DNA of 64,000 bases from Paracoccus onubensis. Lineage in GTDB: Bacteria > Pseudomonadota > Alphaproteobacteria > Rhodobacterales > Rhodobacteraceae. The notes beneath the pieces were generated by a model that saw nothing but the letters and a program-made list of their open reading frames with translations, did not search any database and had not been told where the DNA came from. The stretch spans positions 124,001 to 188,000 of the forward strand of contig NZ_QZCG01000001.1 in NCBI RefSeq assembly GCF_003591515.1, given 5' to 3'. A program made the position numbers and the translations under genes. The number at the start of each line of letters is the position of its first letter. The stretch's first letter is position 1. Shown in pieces: positions 44,442 to 53,327 of this stretch.

Positions 44442-44451
44442 GATATATCAG
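44442..44451. promoter_or_regulatory. Shared GATATATCAG motif upstream of the MFS gene
   Basis: An exact copy of the decamer found at 38168-38177, located 57-66 bases upstream of the MFS start, within an AT-rich promoter-like stretch. Confidence 0.4.
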
Positions 44452-44453
44452 AT

Positions 44454-44624
44454 GTGGATAACAATCATGCACCGGATCTGCCAAGCTGTGAGGCAGCCGT
44501 GATCCAGCCGGTGCTGACGAATGTGGCGACAGGCAATCCGCAGGCGGGGCCGGGCGTGTTACGGCAGATTGCGACGTGGCGGACCATGATGGAGGTGGTT
44601 GCCGGGATGATCCCGGGGGATTGA
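44454..44624 (+). pseudogene. Coding-like fragment of 56 codons
   Basis: A plus-strand frame from a GTG at 44454 reads VDNNHAPDLPSCEAAVIQPV and ends MMEVVAGMIPGD before a TGA. Codon use is coding-like, but no ribosome site precedes it and it overlaps the MFS promoter. It may be the 3' end of a lost gene. This fragment fills most of the 301-bp gap 44386-44686. Confidence 0.25.
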
Positions 44625-44686
44625 ACTGGCGTAGCGATGAGGCAGATCCGATCCGGGACGAGTAAGACGGATCATGCGCCTTTGAA

Positions 44687-45472
44687 TCAGGCGCCGTTCC
44701 TTTCAGCCTCGCTCCGGTCGTCGCCTGAAGCCAGTTTCAGCTCGACGGCGAAATCATAGGCATCGCCGCGATAGATCGAGCGGGTGAACTCGACCACTTG
44801 TCCGGTTTCAAGGTAAGAGACGCGTTCGATCCTCAGTGCGGCGACACCCGTGCCGACGCCCAGCAGATCGGCATCCTTCGGGCCGAGATTGGTCGCAGAG
44901 ATCCGCTGTACCGCCCGGACTGGCCGCAGCCCGCGCGCGTTCAGCACCCCGTAAAGCGAAAATTCGATCGCCTGCGGATCGGGCAGGATGGCGGCGGGCA
45001 GCGAGGCGCGTTCGATTGCCAGTGGAACGCCGTCGGAACTGCGCACCCGTTCCAGCCGCGCCACCCGGTCGCCGGCGCCGAGGCCAAGCGCCATCACCTC
45101 TTCCGGGACGGGGGCGTGAAGGCCGCGCATCAGCCAATGGCTTTCAACCTGCCGCCCGCGCCGCGCCATGTCCTCGGTGAAGGAAGTCAAAAGCGATAAT
45201 GCCTGTTCCAGTCGCTCGACCTTGGGTGCGACGAAGGTACCCGAGCCGCGCTTCTGCACCAATTGACCCGAGGCGACCAGCGCCTCGATCCCCTTGCGGA
45301 TGGTGACCCGCGACAACCCGGTCTGGATCGCCATCTCGCGTTCGGGCGGGAGGCTGTCGCCGGGCTTCAGGCGGCCCGAGGCGATGGCTTCGGCAATGCG
45401 GCGATGCAATTGCAGATATAGCGGGCCGCTGTCGCCGTCGCTGAAATTCTTGGCCGAGAACAGGTCGTTCAT
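44687..45472 (-). CDS. GntR-family regulator (HutC/UTRA type)
   Basis: A 261-residue regulator. The HTH is LYLQLHRRIAEAIASGRLKPGDSLPPEREMAIQTGLSRVTIRKGIEALV, followed by a UTRA effector domain (LERVRSSDGVPLAIERASLP, ALRIERVSYLETGQVVEFTRSIYRGDAYDFAVEL). NagR/DasR-like relatives sense phosphorylated amino sugars. The ATG overlaps the TGA of the kinase gene (ATGA), so kinase and regulator are co-expressed. It probably controls the divergent etherase-ABC operon through the ATACCAAA sites. Confidence 0.9.
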   Translation of the reverse strand: MNDLFSAKNFSDGDSGPLYLQLHRRIAEAIASGRLKPGDSLPPEREMAIQTGLSRVTIRKGIEALVASGQLVQKRGSGTFVAPKVERLEQALSLLTSFTEDMARRGRQVESHWLMRGLHAPVPEEVMALGLGAGDRVARLERVRSSDGVPLAIERASLPAAILPDPQAIEFSLYGVLNARGLRPVRAVQRISATNLGPKDADLLGVGTGVAALRIERVSYLETGQVVEFTRSIYRGDAYDFAVELKLASGDDRSEAERNGA

Positions 45473-46308
45473 GCCGCGCCCGCCATCTGCCGGGCCATCA
45501 GCAATGCGCCATCGACACTGTCACCGCGGGCAGCCTGAACCGGCCACGGAGCGTTCAGCCGCGCGGCGTAATGCGGACCAAGACCGCCGACGAACACGAC
45601 CGGCATATTGTCGCCGTCCTGCAATACGGTCAGGATATGGCGGATCTCTTCCACGGCGCGGGTGAAGATGCGATTCGCGGCCTGATCGCCTGAATTGACG
45701 ATCCGGGGGGCCAGTTCACCGAATTGCGCCGGACTGGCACGATTGCCGAACGAGATGATCCCTTCGGCGCCGCCATATTCGTCCAGCAGGTCTTGCAGCA
45801 GCGGCGTCATCGGCAGAAAGCCGTCGCCTGCCCGCATCGCATCGGCCAGCAACTCGCGGCCCATCACCGCGCCGCTGCCCTCATCCCCCAGCAGGAAACC
45901 GCGCCCGCCGACCTGTCGCACCTTGCCCGCCCGCTGCACCGCGAAGACCGAGCCGGTGCCGAGCGCAGCGAGAATACCGTCATCCGCGCCCAATGCGCCG
46001 CGCGTGGCGGTGATCGCGTCATTGACGATCTGAAGCTTTGCAAAGGGCAGAAGCTCTGTCAGCCGGTTTGTCGCGGCGGTGATCGTGCCCCCTGCAAGGC
46101 CAAGCGTGGCGATCAGATCGCGCGGATCGGCGCCGATATCCGCAACCGCCCGGCTGGTCGCGGCAAGGATATTGGCCGCGGCGCCGTCGACATCGGTGTT
46201 GATATTGGCGGGCCCGCCATGACCCCGGCCCAGCACATGCCCTTCGGCATCGGCCAAAGCCGCCCGGCATCCGGTGCCACCGCCATCGATTCCAAGAAAC
46301 AGCGTCAT
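45469..46308 (-). CDS. BadF/BcrA-family sugar kinase (GlcNAc/MurNAc kinase-like)
   Basis: A 279-residue ASKHA-fold kinase. The phosphate-1 motif is FLGIDGGGTGCRAALAD; VNDAITATRGAL, GTGSVFAV and GRGFLLGDEGSGAVMGR follow in BadF/BadG/GlcNAc-kinase order. AAGGAGG lies six bases before the ATG at 46308; the longer upstream frame has no ribosome site. It is divergent from the MurQ-like gene. In Clostridium a kinase of this family (MurK) phosphorylates both MurNAc and GlcNAc, which fits an etherase partner. Confidence 0.87.
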   Translation of the reverse strand: MTLFLGIDGGGTGCRAALADAEGHVLGRGHGGPANINTDVDGAAANILAATSRAVADIGADPRDLIATLGLAGGTITAATNRLTELLPFAKLQIVNDAITATRGALGADDGILAALGTGSVFAVQRAGKVRQVGGRGFLLGDEGSGAVMGRELLADAMRAGDGFLPMTPLLQDLLDEYGGAEGIISFGNRASPAQFGELAPRIVNSGDQAANRIFTRAVEEIRHILTVLQDGDNMPVVFVGGLGPHYAARLNAPWPVQAARGDSVDGALLMARQMAGAA

Positions 46309-46329
46309 TCGGGCCTCCTTGCGGCGAAG

Positions 46330-46425
46330 ATACCAAAGCAATACCAAATAAAAAGAGTAATCTGCAATTGTTCGAAAAATAAGCAATTGGCAGCGATTTT
46401 ACGAACGCTCTTTACAATTGGTATT
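46330..46425. promoter_or_regulatory. ATACCAAA half-sites in the divergent kinase/etherase promoter
   Basis: ATACCAAA occurs at 46330-46337 and 46341-46348, one helical turn apart, and its complement TTGGTATT at 46418-46425. GntR-UTRA proteins bind sites of the TGGTAT type. The region between is AT-rich and should hold both promoters. Confidence 0.5.
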
Positions 46426-46458
46426 AAGTTGGCATCATCACCTGAAGTGAGGAATCAG

Positions 46459-47340
46459 ATGGCCGAAAGCAATACTGAATCGCGACATCCCGCAGCGGAC
46501 GGATTGCACCTGCAGCCTGCGGGGCAGATCCTTTCGGCATTGCTGGACGCGCAGATCGGTGCGCTTGCCGGGGTGAAACCCGCTTTGCCCGCGATCGAAA
46601 AGGCGGCCGAGATTTGCGCCGACGCTTTGGCGCGCGGTGGGCGGATGGGCTATGCCGGGGCGGGAAGTTCCGGCCTGATGGCATTGGCGGACAGTCTCGA
46701 ACTGGCGGGCACCTTCGGACTCCCTCCCGAAAGGACGCCGATGATGTTCGCGGGTGGCGCGGATGCGCTTCTGCACATGAAGGGCGCGGCAGAGGACGAT
46801 CCCCGGCTTGCCGTGGCGGATCTGGATGCATCTGGCCTGCAGGCGGGCGATGCGGTGCTGATCCTGACGGCCTCGGGCAGGACGCCCTATGCCCTGACCA
46901 TCGCGCAGGAGGCGCGGGCGCGCGGGATCACTGTCGTTGGCTTCGCCAATGTGGATGGCACGCCGCTTCTGGAGATGTCCGATATCGCCGTCCTGCTGCG
47001 GACCGGGGCCGAGATCGTTGCGGGCTCTACCCGGATGGGGGCGGCAACGGCGCAAAAGGTGGCACTGAACATGCTGTCGGTGCTGGTCGGTATCCGTCTG
47101 GGCCATGTGCATGACGGCTATATGGTCAATCTTGTCGCCGACAATGCCAAGCTGGTGGACCGGGCCATGCGGATCGTCAGCAATCTTGCCTCGGTGCCGC
47201 TGCCGGTGGCCGAAGCGGCGCTTACGGCCACGCAAGGGGCAGTGAAGCCCGCAATTCTGGTGGCGCAGGGCATGGACCCGGAAAGAGCCGCCGCCGAACT
47301 GGAGCGGACGGGGGGGCATCTGCAGCCGCTGCTCGCATGA
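46459..47340 (+). CDS. MurQ-like SIS-domain N-acetylmuramic acid 6-phosphate etherase
   Basis: A 293-residue SIS protein. GYAGAGSSG, LILTASGRTPYAL, AGSTRMGAATAQKVALNMLS and the C-terminal GGHLQPLL match MurQ. It would split MurNAc 6-phosphate into GlcNAc 6-phosphate and D-lactate. Two deviations stand out: DASECPPTF of standard MurQ reads DSLELAGTFG, and the AGGE motif with a proposed catalytic Glu reads AGGADAL, although the AEDDP glutamate remains. It is therefore a divergent member and may act on a different ether or phosphosugar. TGAGGA precedes the ATG. Confidence 0.75.
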   Translation: MAESNTESRHPAADGLHLQPAGQILSALLDAQIGALAGVKPALPAIEKAAEICADALARGGRMGYAGAGSSGLMALADSLELAGTFGLPPERTPMMFAGGADALLHMKGAAEDDPRLAVADLDASGLQAGDAVLILTASGRTPYALTIAQEARARGITVVGFANVDGTPLLEMSDIAVLLRTGAEIVAGSTRMGAATAQKVALNMLSVLVGIRLGHVHDGYMVNLVADNAKLVDRAMRIVSNLASVPLPVAEAALTATQGAVKPAILVAQGMDPERAAAELERTGGHLQPLLA

Positions 47341-47391
47341 TTTCGTGAAAACCAGGGGCCGGGGAACAGGTCCATATTCAGGGAGAAGAAC

Positions 47392-48651
47392 ATGACCCGA
47401 ACCATTCGTCTGGCACTATTGGCCAGCACATTCATGGCCGGCGCGGCCGCCGCGCAGGATGTCACGCTGACCGTCGAAAGCTGGCGCAACGACGACCTGC
47501 AGATCTGGCAGGAAACCATCATCCCGGCCTTTGAAGCCGCAAATCCCGGCATCAAGATCAATTTCGCGCCAACCGCTCCGGCGGAATATAATGCGGTGCT
47601 GAATTCGAAGCTGGATGCGGGCTCTGCGGGCGATCTGATCACCTGCCGTCCCTTCGATGCCTCTCTGGAATTGTTCAACAAGGGACAGTTGGCCGATCTG
47701 ACGGATCTGGAATCGATGGCCAATTTCTCGGATGTGGCGAAATCGGCCTGGCAGACGGATGACGGCAGCGCGACCTTCTGCGTGCCGATGGCTTCGGTCA
47801 TCCATGGCTTCCTGTACAACAAGGCCGCGTTCGAGGAACTGGGGCTGGAGCCGCCGAAGACGGTCGATGAATTCTATGCCGTGCTGGACAAGATCAAGGA
47901 GGACGGCACCTATATCCCGATGGCCATGGGCACACCCGATCAATGGGAAGCCGCGACCATGGGCTATCAGAATATCGGCCCGACCTATTGGAAAGGCGAG
48001 GAAGGCCGCAAGGCCCTGATTGACGGCAGCCAGAAGCTGACCGATGAGGGCTGGGTCGAGCCGTTCCGGCAATTGGCGAAGTGGAAGGACTATCTGGGCG
48101 ACGGGTTCGAGGCGCAGACCTATCCCGACAGCCAGAACCTGTTCACCCTTGGCCGCGCCGCGATCTATCCGGCCGGTTCATGGGAGATCGGCGTTTTCGA
48201 GCCGCAGATCGCGGGTGCGTTCGAGATGGGCGCCTTCGCCCCGCCCATCGTGGCCGAGGGCGACACATGTTATATCAGTGATCATACCGATATTGGCATT
48301 GGTCTGAACGCAGCGTCGCAGAATGCGGATGCGGCGCGGACCTTCCTTGAATGGGTCGGTTCGGACGAGTTCGCCTCGCTTTATGCGAATGCGCTGCCGG
48401 GCTTCTTCTCGCTGAATTCGAACCCGGTCGAGATGGAGAATGCCGTAGCGCAGGAATTCGTGAGCTGGCGCGAGAATTGCGAGCCGACGATCCGGTCCAC
48501 CTATCAGATCCTGTCGCGCGGTACGCCGAATCTCGAAAACGAGACCTGGAATGCAAGCGCCAATGTGATCAATGGGACCGAAACCCCGGAAGCGGCTGCA
48601 GAGCGGCTGCAAGAAGGGCTGGCCTCGTGGTATGAGCCGCAGCAGAACTGA
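47392..48651 (+). CDS. ABC sugar-binding protein (family 1)
   Basis: A 419-residue periplasmic binder. Signal peptide MTRTIRLALLASTFMAGAAAAQ. VTLTVESWRNDDLQIWQETIIPAFEAANPGI, GSAGDLITCRPFDASLELF and DIGIGLNAASQNADAARTFLEWV are typical of family 1. Three cysteines in the mature part may form disulfides. It follows the etherase by 51 bases. Ligand likely an amino sugar or muropeptide-derived sugar, from context. Confidence 0.9.
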   Translation: MTRTIRLALLASTFMAGAAAAQDVTLTVESWRNDDLQIWQETIIPAFEAANPGIKINFAPTAPAEYNAVLNSKLDAGSAGDLITCRPFDASLELFNKGQLADLTDLESMANFSDVAKSAWQTDDGSATFCVPMASVIHGFLYNKAAFEELGLEPPKTVDEFYAVLDKIKEDGTYIPMAMGTPDQWEAATMGYQNIGPTYWKGEEGRKALIDGSQKLTDEGWVEPFRQLAKWKDYLGDGFEAQTYPDSQNLFTLGRAAIYPAGSWEIGVFEPQIAGAFEMGAFAPPIVAEGDTCYISDHTDIGIGLNAASQNADAARTFLEWVGSDEFASLYANALPGFFSLNSNPVEMENAVAQEFVSWRENCEPTIRSTYQILSRGTPNLENETWNASANVINGTETPEAAAERLQEGLASWYEPQQN

Positions 48652-48730
48652 TGGTGATGCGGGGGGCGTTCTGCCGGTTGCCTGCTGGTTCCTGAACCAC
48701 TGACACAGCGACAGGCTGTCCCCCGAAGAA

Positions 48731-48748
48731 GGTATTTGTGCAAAGAAG
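48731..48748 (-). repeat. Dispersed CTTCTTTG-N3-AAATACC element
   Basis: Read on the minus strand: CTTCTTTG-CAC-AAATACC. It lies inside the operon, between binding protein and permease, only 12 bases from the permease start, so it also forms part of that gene's ribosome-site region. The rest of 48652-48759 shows a small ACAGC/GCTGT stem only. Confidence 0.55.
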
Positions 48749-48759
48749 AAGGGGCGCGG

Positions 48760-49677
48760 ATGGCGCGGCGAAAGGGGTTTCGGTGGCATATCGCCGTATT
48801 TCTGGCACCGGCGGTGCTGGTTTATACCGCGATCATGATCATTCCGCTGATCGGGACGCTGAACCTGTCGCTGTTCGGCAAGGGCGAGACCGGGCGCGTT
48901 TTCGTGGGGCTGGCGAATTTTGCCACCTTGTTCGGCGATCCGCGCTGGTCGGCTGCGTTCTGGAATGCGCTGGCGAATAATGCGTGGTTCTTTCTGGTTC
49001 ATATGTTGGTGCAGAACCCGGTCGGCGTGATGCTGGCGGCGTTGCTGTCGTCCCCGCGGCTGCGGATGGCGGCGTTCTATAGGACTGCGATCTTCGTGCC
49101 GACCATCCTGTCTTTCGTGATCGTGGGATTCGTCTGGAAACTGATCCTGTCGCCGATTTGGGGGATTGCGCCGAATATGCTGGATGCGGTGGGTCTGAAA
49201 AGCCTGTTCGCGCCGTGGCTGGGACGCGAGGGGACGGCACTGACGACCCTGGCGCTGGTCTCTGTCTGGCAGTTCGTGGGCATTCCGATGATGCTGATCT
49301 ATGCCGCCCTGCTGTCCATCCCCGACGAGGTGATCGAGGCGGCCGAGATGGATGGCGTTACCGGCTGGCCGCAATTCTGGAAGATCAAGCTGCCGCTGAT
49401 CCTGCCCTCGATCGGCATCATCTCGGTCCTGACCTTCGTCGGCAATTTCAACGCCTTCGATCTGATCTATGTCAGTCAGGGGGCATTGGCGGGGCCGAAT
49501 TTCGCGACTGATCTTCTGGGGACGTTCCTGTACCGGACCTTCTTCGGATTCCAGCTGCAACTGGGCGATCCGCATATGGGGGCGACCATCGCCACAGCCA
49601 TGTTCGGGATCATCCTTGTCGGTGTCTGCATCTATCTGTTCGCCATCCAGACGCGGTTGCGCCGCTATCAGTTCTGA
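48760..49677 (+). CDS. ABC sugar transporter permease 1
   Basis: A 305-residue MalF-type permease with six helices. WHIAVFLAPAVLVYTAIMIIPLIGTLNLS begins it, and the EAA loop is PDEVIEAAEMDGVTGWPQFWKIKLPLILP. AAGGGG precedes the ATG at 48760; an upstream in-frame start at 48736 would lie inside the repeat and is unlikely. Part of the etherase operon. Confidence 0.91.
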   Translation: MARRKGFRWHIAVFLAPAVLVYTAIMIIPLIGTLNLSLFGKGETGRVFVGLANFATLFGDPRWSAAFWNALANNAWFFLVHMLVQNPVGVMLAALLSSPRLRMAAFYRTAIFVPTILSFVIVGFVWKLILSPIWGIAPNMLDAVGLKSLFAPWLGREGTALTTLALVSVWQFVGIPMMLIYAALLSIPDEVIEAAEMDGVTGWPQFWKIKLPLILPSIGIISVLTFVGNFNAFDLIYVSQGALAGPNFATDLLGTFLYRTFFGFQLQLGDPHMGATIATAMFGIILVGVCIYLFAIQTRLRRYQF

Positions 49678-49686
49678 GGCCCGAAG

Positions 49687-50523
49687 ATGTCCGCCCGCCA
49701 TTCCCTTCCCCGCAGCATCGCCGCCCACGGCATCCTGATCACCTATACGCTGATCGCGCTGTTCCCGGTCTTCGTGATCGTCATCAACAGCTTCAAGTCG
49801 CGTCAGGCGATCTTCAGGGAACCTTTGGCGCTGCCGACGCGAGAGACATTCGATCTGATCGGCTTCCAGACCGTTCTGGCTCAGGGGGATTTCTTTCAAT
49901 ATTTCCAGAACTCGATGATCGTGACCGTTGCCAGCCTGTTCTTCGTGCTGCTGTTCGGGGCGATGGCGGCATTCGCGCTGTCGGAATATCGCTTCCGGGG
50001 CAACAGCCTGATGGGGCTGTATCTGGCGCTTGGGATCATGATCCCGATCCGGCTTGGCACCGTCGCCATCCTGCAACTGATGGTGGCCACCGGGCTGGTC
50101 AATACGCTGACGGCACTGGTGCTTGTCTATACCGCGCAGGGGCTGCCACTGGCGATCTTCATCCTGTCGGAATTCATGCGAAACGTCTCTGACGATCTGA
50201 AGAATGCCGGGCGGATCGACGGGCTGTCGGAATATCGGATATTCTTCCGGCTGGTTTTGCCATTGGTGCGCCCGGCGATGGCGACCGTTGCCGTCTTCAC
50301 CATGATCCCGATCTGGAACGACCTGTGGTTCCCGCTGATCCTCGCGCCGTCCGAGCCGACCAAGACGATCACGCTGGGCTCTCAGGTTTTCATCGGGCAA
50401 TTCGTCACCAACTGGAACGCGGTTCTTGCGGCGCTGTCGCTGGCCATCGTGCCGGTGATGGTCCTATATCTGATCTTCTCGCGCCAGTTGATCCGTGGCA
50501 TTACCGCAGGAGCCGTGAAATGA
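49687..50523 (+). CDS. ABC sugar transporter permease 2
   Basis: A 278-residue MalG-type permease. HGILITYTLIALFPVFVIVINSFKSRQAIF at the start and SDDLKNAGRIDGLSEYRIFFRLVLPLVRP as EAA loop; it ends [13 protein letters not shown] as usual for MalG relatives. Starts nine bases after the first permease and overlaps the dehydrogenase gene by four bases. Confidence 0.91.
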   Translation: MSARHSLPRSIAAHGILITYTLIALFPVFVIVINSFKSRQAIFREPLALPTRETFDLIGFQTVLAQGDFFQYFQNSMIVTVASLFFVLLFGAMAAFALSEYRFRGNSLMGLYLALGIMIPIRLGTVAILQLMVATGLVNTLTALVLVYTAQGLPLAIFILSEFMRNVSDDLKNAGRIDGLSEYRIFFRLVLPLVRPAMATVAVFTMIPIWNDLWFPLILAPSEPTKTITLGSQVFIGQFVTNWNAVLAALSLAIVPVMVLYLIFSRQLIRGITAGAVK

Positions 50524-51542
50524 TCCGTGTCCTTGTCGCCGGGCTGGGCAATATGGGGCTAAGCCATGCTTTGGCCTATCATCACAATCCGGATTTTCAG
50601 ATCGTCGGGCTGGTCAATCGCAGCGTGCCGGACCTGCCGCCGGAATTGCAGGATTATCCCCTGAGCCATGATTATGCCGAGGCATTGCAGCGGCTGAAGC
50701 CCGATCTGGTCTGTATCGCCACCTATTCCGACAGCCATGCCGATTTCGCCGTGGCTGCGATGCAGGCGGGCGGGCATGTCTTTGTCGAAAAGCCGCTGGC
50801 CAGCAATGTGGCGGATGCGCAGCGCGTGATGGATTGCGCCGTCGAGACCGGGCGCAAGCTGGTTGTGGGCTATATTCTGCGTCACCATCCAAGCTGGCAG
50901 CGCCTGATTGCCGAGGCGCGGGCGCTTGGCGGGCCGTTCGTGTTCCGTCTGAACCTGAACCAGCAATCCAGCGGCCCGACATGGGAGGTTCACAAGGCCC
51001 TGATGCAGACCACCTCTCCCATCGTGGATTGTGGGGTGCATTATGTCGATGTCATGTGCCAGATCACCGATGCCGCCCCGGTCGAGGTGCGCGGCATGGG
51101 GCTGCGCCTCAGTGATGAAATCGCGCCGGATATGTATAATTACGGCCAGTTTCAGGTGCTGTTCGAGGATGGCTCGGTTGGCTGGTATGAAGCGGGTTGG
51201 GGGCCGATGATGTCGGACACCGCTTTCTTCGTGAAGGATGTGGTCAGCCCGAATGGCGCTGTTTCGATCCGGATGCCCGAAGGCGTTCGCTCGGACGATG
51301 TGGACGCCCATACCATGACCTCGACCCTGCGGGTGCATCGCGTGGGGCAGGGGGATGAGGATCTGTCGATGGCGGGCGAGCCGGGGCATCAGGAGCTTTG
51401 CGATGCCGAGCAGGCATTCGTGGCGAAAGCGATTGCCGAGGATCTGGACCTGACCCGTCATATGCAGGACGCGGTGCGTTCGCTTGCCGTCTGCCTTGCC
51501 GCCGATGAAAGCGTCCGCACCGGCGTTCCGGTCAAACTGTGA
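50520..51542 (+). CDS. Gfo/Idh/MocA-family dehydrogenase
   Basis: A 340-residue NAD(P)-dependent sugar oxidoreductase. The Rossmann motif is [17 protein letters not shown], and the catalytic Lys region [12 protein letters not shown] (EKP) stands near residue 93. The His in [10 protein letters not shown] is typical. It probably oxidises or reduces a sugar intermediate in the cytoplasm. The start is the ATG overlapping the permease stop; its place between permease and ATPase shows that it belongs to the same substrate. Confidence 0.9.
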   Translation: MIRVLVAGLGNMGLSHALAYHHNPDFQIVGLVNRSVPDLPPELQDYPLSHDYAEALQRLKPDLVCIATYSDSHADFAVAAMQAGGHVFVEKPLASNVADAQRVMDCAVETGRKLVVGYILRHHPSWQRLIAEARALGGPFVFRLNLNQQSSGPTWEVHKALMQTTSPIVDCGVHYVDVMCQITDAAPVEVRGMGLRLSDEIAPDMYNYGQFQVLFEDGSVGWYEAGWGPMMSDTAFFVKDVVSPNGAVSIRMPEGVRSDDVDAHTMTSTLRVHRVGQGDEDLSMAGEPGHQELCDAEQAFVAKAIAEDLDLTRHMQDAVRSLAVCLAADESVRTGVPVKL

Positions 51543-51555
51543 AGGAGGCGGCCAC

Positions 51556-52590
51556 GTGTCAGCCCTGACCCTGTCCAATGTCACCAAGACTTTCGGTACG
51601 ACCGAGGTTATCACCGGCGTCGATCTGGATGTCGAACCGGGCGAATTCTGCGTTTTCGTCGGCCCGTCCGGCTGCGGGAAATCGACATTGCTGCGGATGA
51701 TCGCCGGGCTGGAGGACGTGACCTCGGGCGATGTGAAGATCGACGACAGGCGGGTGAACGATGTCGCCCCCGCCAAGCGCGAGATCGCGATGGTGTTCCA
51801 AAGCTATGCGCTTTATCCGCATCTGACCGTGCGCGACAATATGGGGCTGGCATTGAAGCAAGCGGGAACCTCCCGTGCCGATATCACTGCCGCGACCGAT
51901 AAGGCCTCGGCGATGCTGGGCCTTGATCCGCTGATCGACCGCCGCCCGTCCGAGCTTTCGGGCGGCCAACGTCAGCGGGTCGCCATCGGCCGCGCCATTG
52001 TCCGGCGGCCGAAGCTGTTTCTGTTCGATGAGCCGCTGTCGAATCTTGATGCCGCGCTGCGCGTTGCGACCCGGATCGAGATCGCGCGTTTGCACCGCGA
52101 GCTTGGGGCGACGATGATCTATGTGACGCATGATCAGGTCGAGGCGATGACCCTTGCCGACAAGATCGTGGTCCTGCGCGCGGGCCGGGTCGAGCAGGTG
52201 GGGCCGCCGATGGAATTGTATAACGATCCGGCGAATACATTCGTTGCGGGTTTTATCGGCAGCCCGCAGATGAATTTCCTGAAATCCGGACCGCTGGGAT
52301 TGTCCTCGGCGCAGATGGGGATTCGCCCGGAACATCTGGAGATTTCGACCGAAGCCGGACAGATCGCGGGCAAGATCAGCCATGTCGAGAAACTGGGCGG
52401 CGAGACGCTGGTCTATGTCCTGACCGAGGATCACGGGCTGCTGACGGTGCGGCTGTTCGGCGAACATGATTATCAGGTTGATGCGCCGGTCTGGCTGACG
52501 CCGGACGCCGCGCGGGCGTTTCATTTCGATGAGCATGGGCAGAGGTTGCGGCCGGGCGAAAGTTCAGCGGCAGGCCGCGCGACCCCCTGA
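51556..52590 (+). CDS. ABC transporter ATPase, UgpC type, GTG start
   Basis: A 344-residue sugar-importer ATPase: Walker [11 protein letters not shown] loop [13 protein letters not shown], signature [15 protein letters not shown], Walker [12 protein letters not shown], switch [15 protein letters not shown] domain with [11 protein letters not shown]. The start is a GTG at 51556, chosen because AAGGAGG lies seven bases upstream and no ATG fits; a longer frame back to 51484 overlaps the dehydrogenase. Last gene of the amino-sugar operon. Confidence 0.92.
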   Translation: MSALTLSNVTKTFGTTEVITGVDLDVEPGEFCVFVGPSGCGKSTLLRMIAGLEDVTSGDVKIDDRRVNDVAPAKREIAMVFQSYALYPHLTVRDNMGLALKQAGTSRADITAATDKASAMLGLDPLIDRRPSELSGGQRQRVAIGRAIVRRPKLFLFDEPLSNLDAALRVATRIEIARLHRELGATMIYVTHDQVEAMTLADKIVVLRAGRVEQVGPPMELYNDPANTFVAGFIGSPQMNFLKSGPLGLSSAQMGIRPEHLEISTEAGQIAGKISHVEKLGGETLVYVLTEDHGLLTVRLFGEHDYQVDAPVWLTPDAARAFHFDEHGQRLRPGESSAAGRATP

Positions 52591-52688
52591 CGTCATTCGC
52601 CGCCCCGGATGGGTGCGCGAAACCGTCCTCTATGGACATGACCTGCGGATTGCGTCAGGAGGAGGCCGCCGACTCTGGATGCTGCGGA

Positions 52689-53294
52689 ATGGTATTTCTC
52701 TACGATCTGACCCTGCCCGAGATTTTGCGCCGCATTCTTGCGCTGCTGATCCATGCCGGGATGCAGGGGGGAATCCTTGCCATGGTCCTGACGCTCATGG
52801 GGGATCCGCGCCCGCGTGAGTCGGGGCGGTTCAGTTTCAATCCGTTTCGTCATGTCCTTCTGTCGGGCATTTTTCTGGGCATCGCCTTCCGCATGAGCTG
52901 GATCGAACCGATGCCCTTTGCCCCGGCGAATGACCGCATGACGCGATTGCGCCCCCTGCTTGCCGTGCTGCTGAGTTTCGCGTTGCTGCTGGCATTCGTG
53001 CCGCTGCTTGATCTGGCACGCGCACCGCTGCATGCTGCTCTTCCGCGCACAATGGGCTATATGACGCTGGCAAGCATCGATACGCTGCAATTCATGCTGG
53101 CCGGATCCGTGATGCTGGGATTGCTGCCGCTGCCGGGTTTGCTGGTCGGGACGGCGCTGCCCTCCATTTTCCCGGCAATCGCAAAGCGTTATTGCAAACT
53201 CGCGCCGATCGGAATGGCGCTGGCGGCCATTCTTGTCATTCTGGGCTGGTTTCCGGATGTAAAGCCTGTGGTCAGGGCGCTGCGACTGGTCTGA
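52689..53294 (+). CDS. Site-2-protease-like membrane protein without catalytic motifs
   Basis: About 201 residues with five or so helices. LIHAGMQGGILAMVLTLMGDPRPRESGRFSFNPFRHV follows, position by position, the S2P/M50 segment normally written HExxH...GDPTAR.AGRLTLNPLxHIDPFG, but HExxH reads HAGMQ. Later IEPMPFAP matches the KPVPVNP region, and GLLPLPGLLVG replaces the NLLPIPPLDG motif, so the zinc-binding Asp is also missing. It should be an inactive homologue. Start uncertain: ATGs at 52632 and 52689 are both in frame, neither with a good ribosome site. It stands alone between operons. Confidence 0.62.
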   Translation: MVFLYDLTLPEILRRILALLIHAGMQGGILAMVLTLMGDPRPRESGRFSFNPFRHVLLSGIFLGIAFRMSWIEPMPFAPANDRMTRLRPLLAVLLSFALLLAFVPLLDLARAPLHAALPRTMGYMTLASIDTLQFMLAGSVMLGLLPLPGLLVGTALPSIFPAIAKRYCKLAPIGMALAAILVILGWFPDVKPVVRALRLV

Positions 53295-53327
53295 AGATCG
53301 CGCCGATCAGTCGTCACAAGATCCGGG

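Noticed and set aside
48178-50400. A 740-codon minus-strand frame across three ABC genes
   Set aside because: Composition (Gln, Arg, Asp, His) and lack of motifs mark it as the complement of the binding-protein and permease genes.
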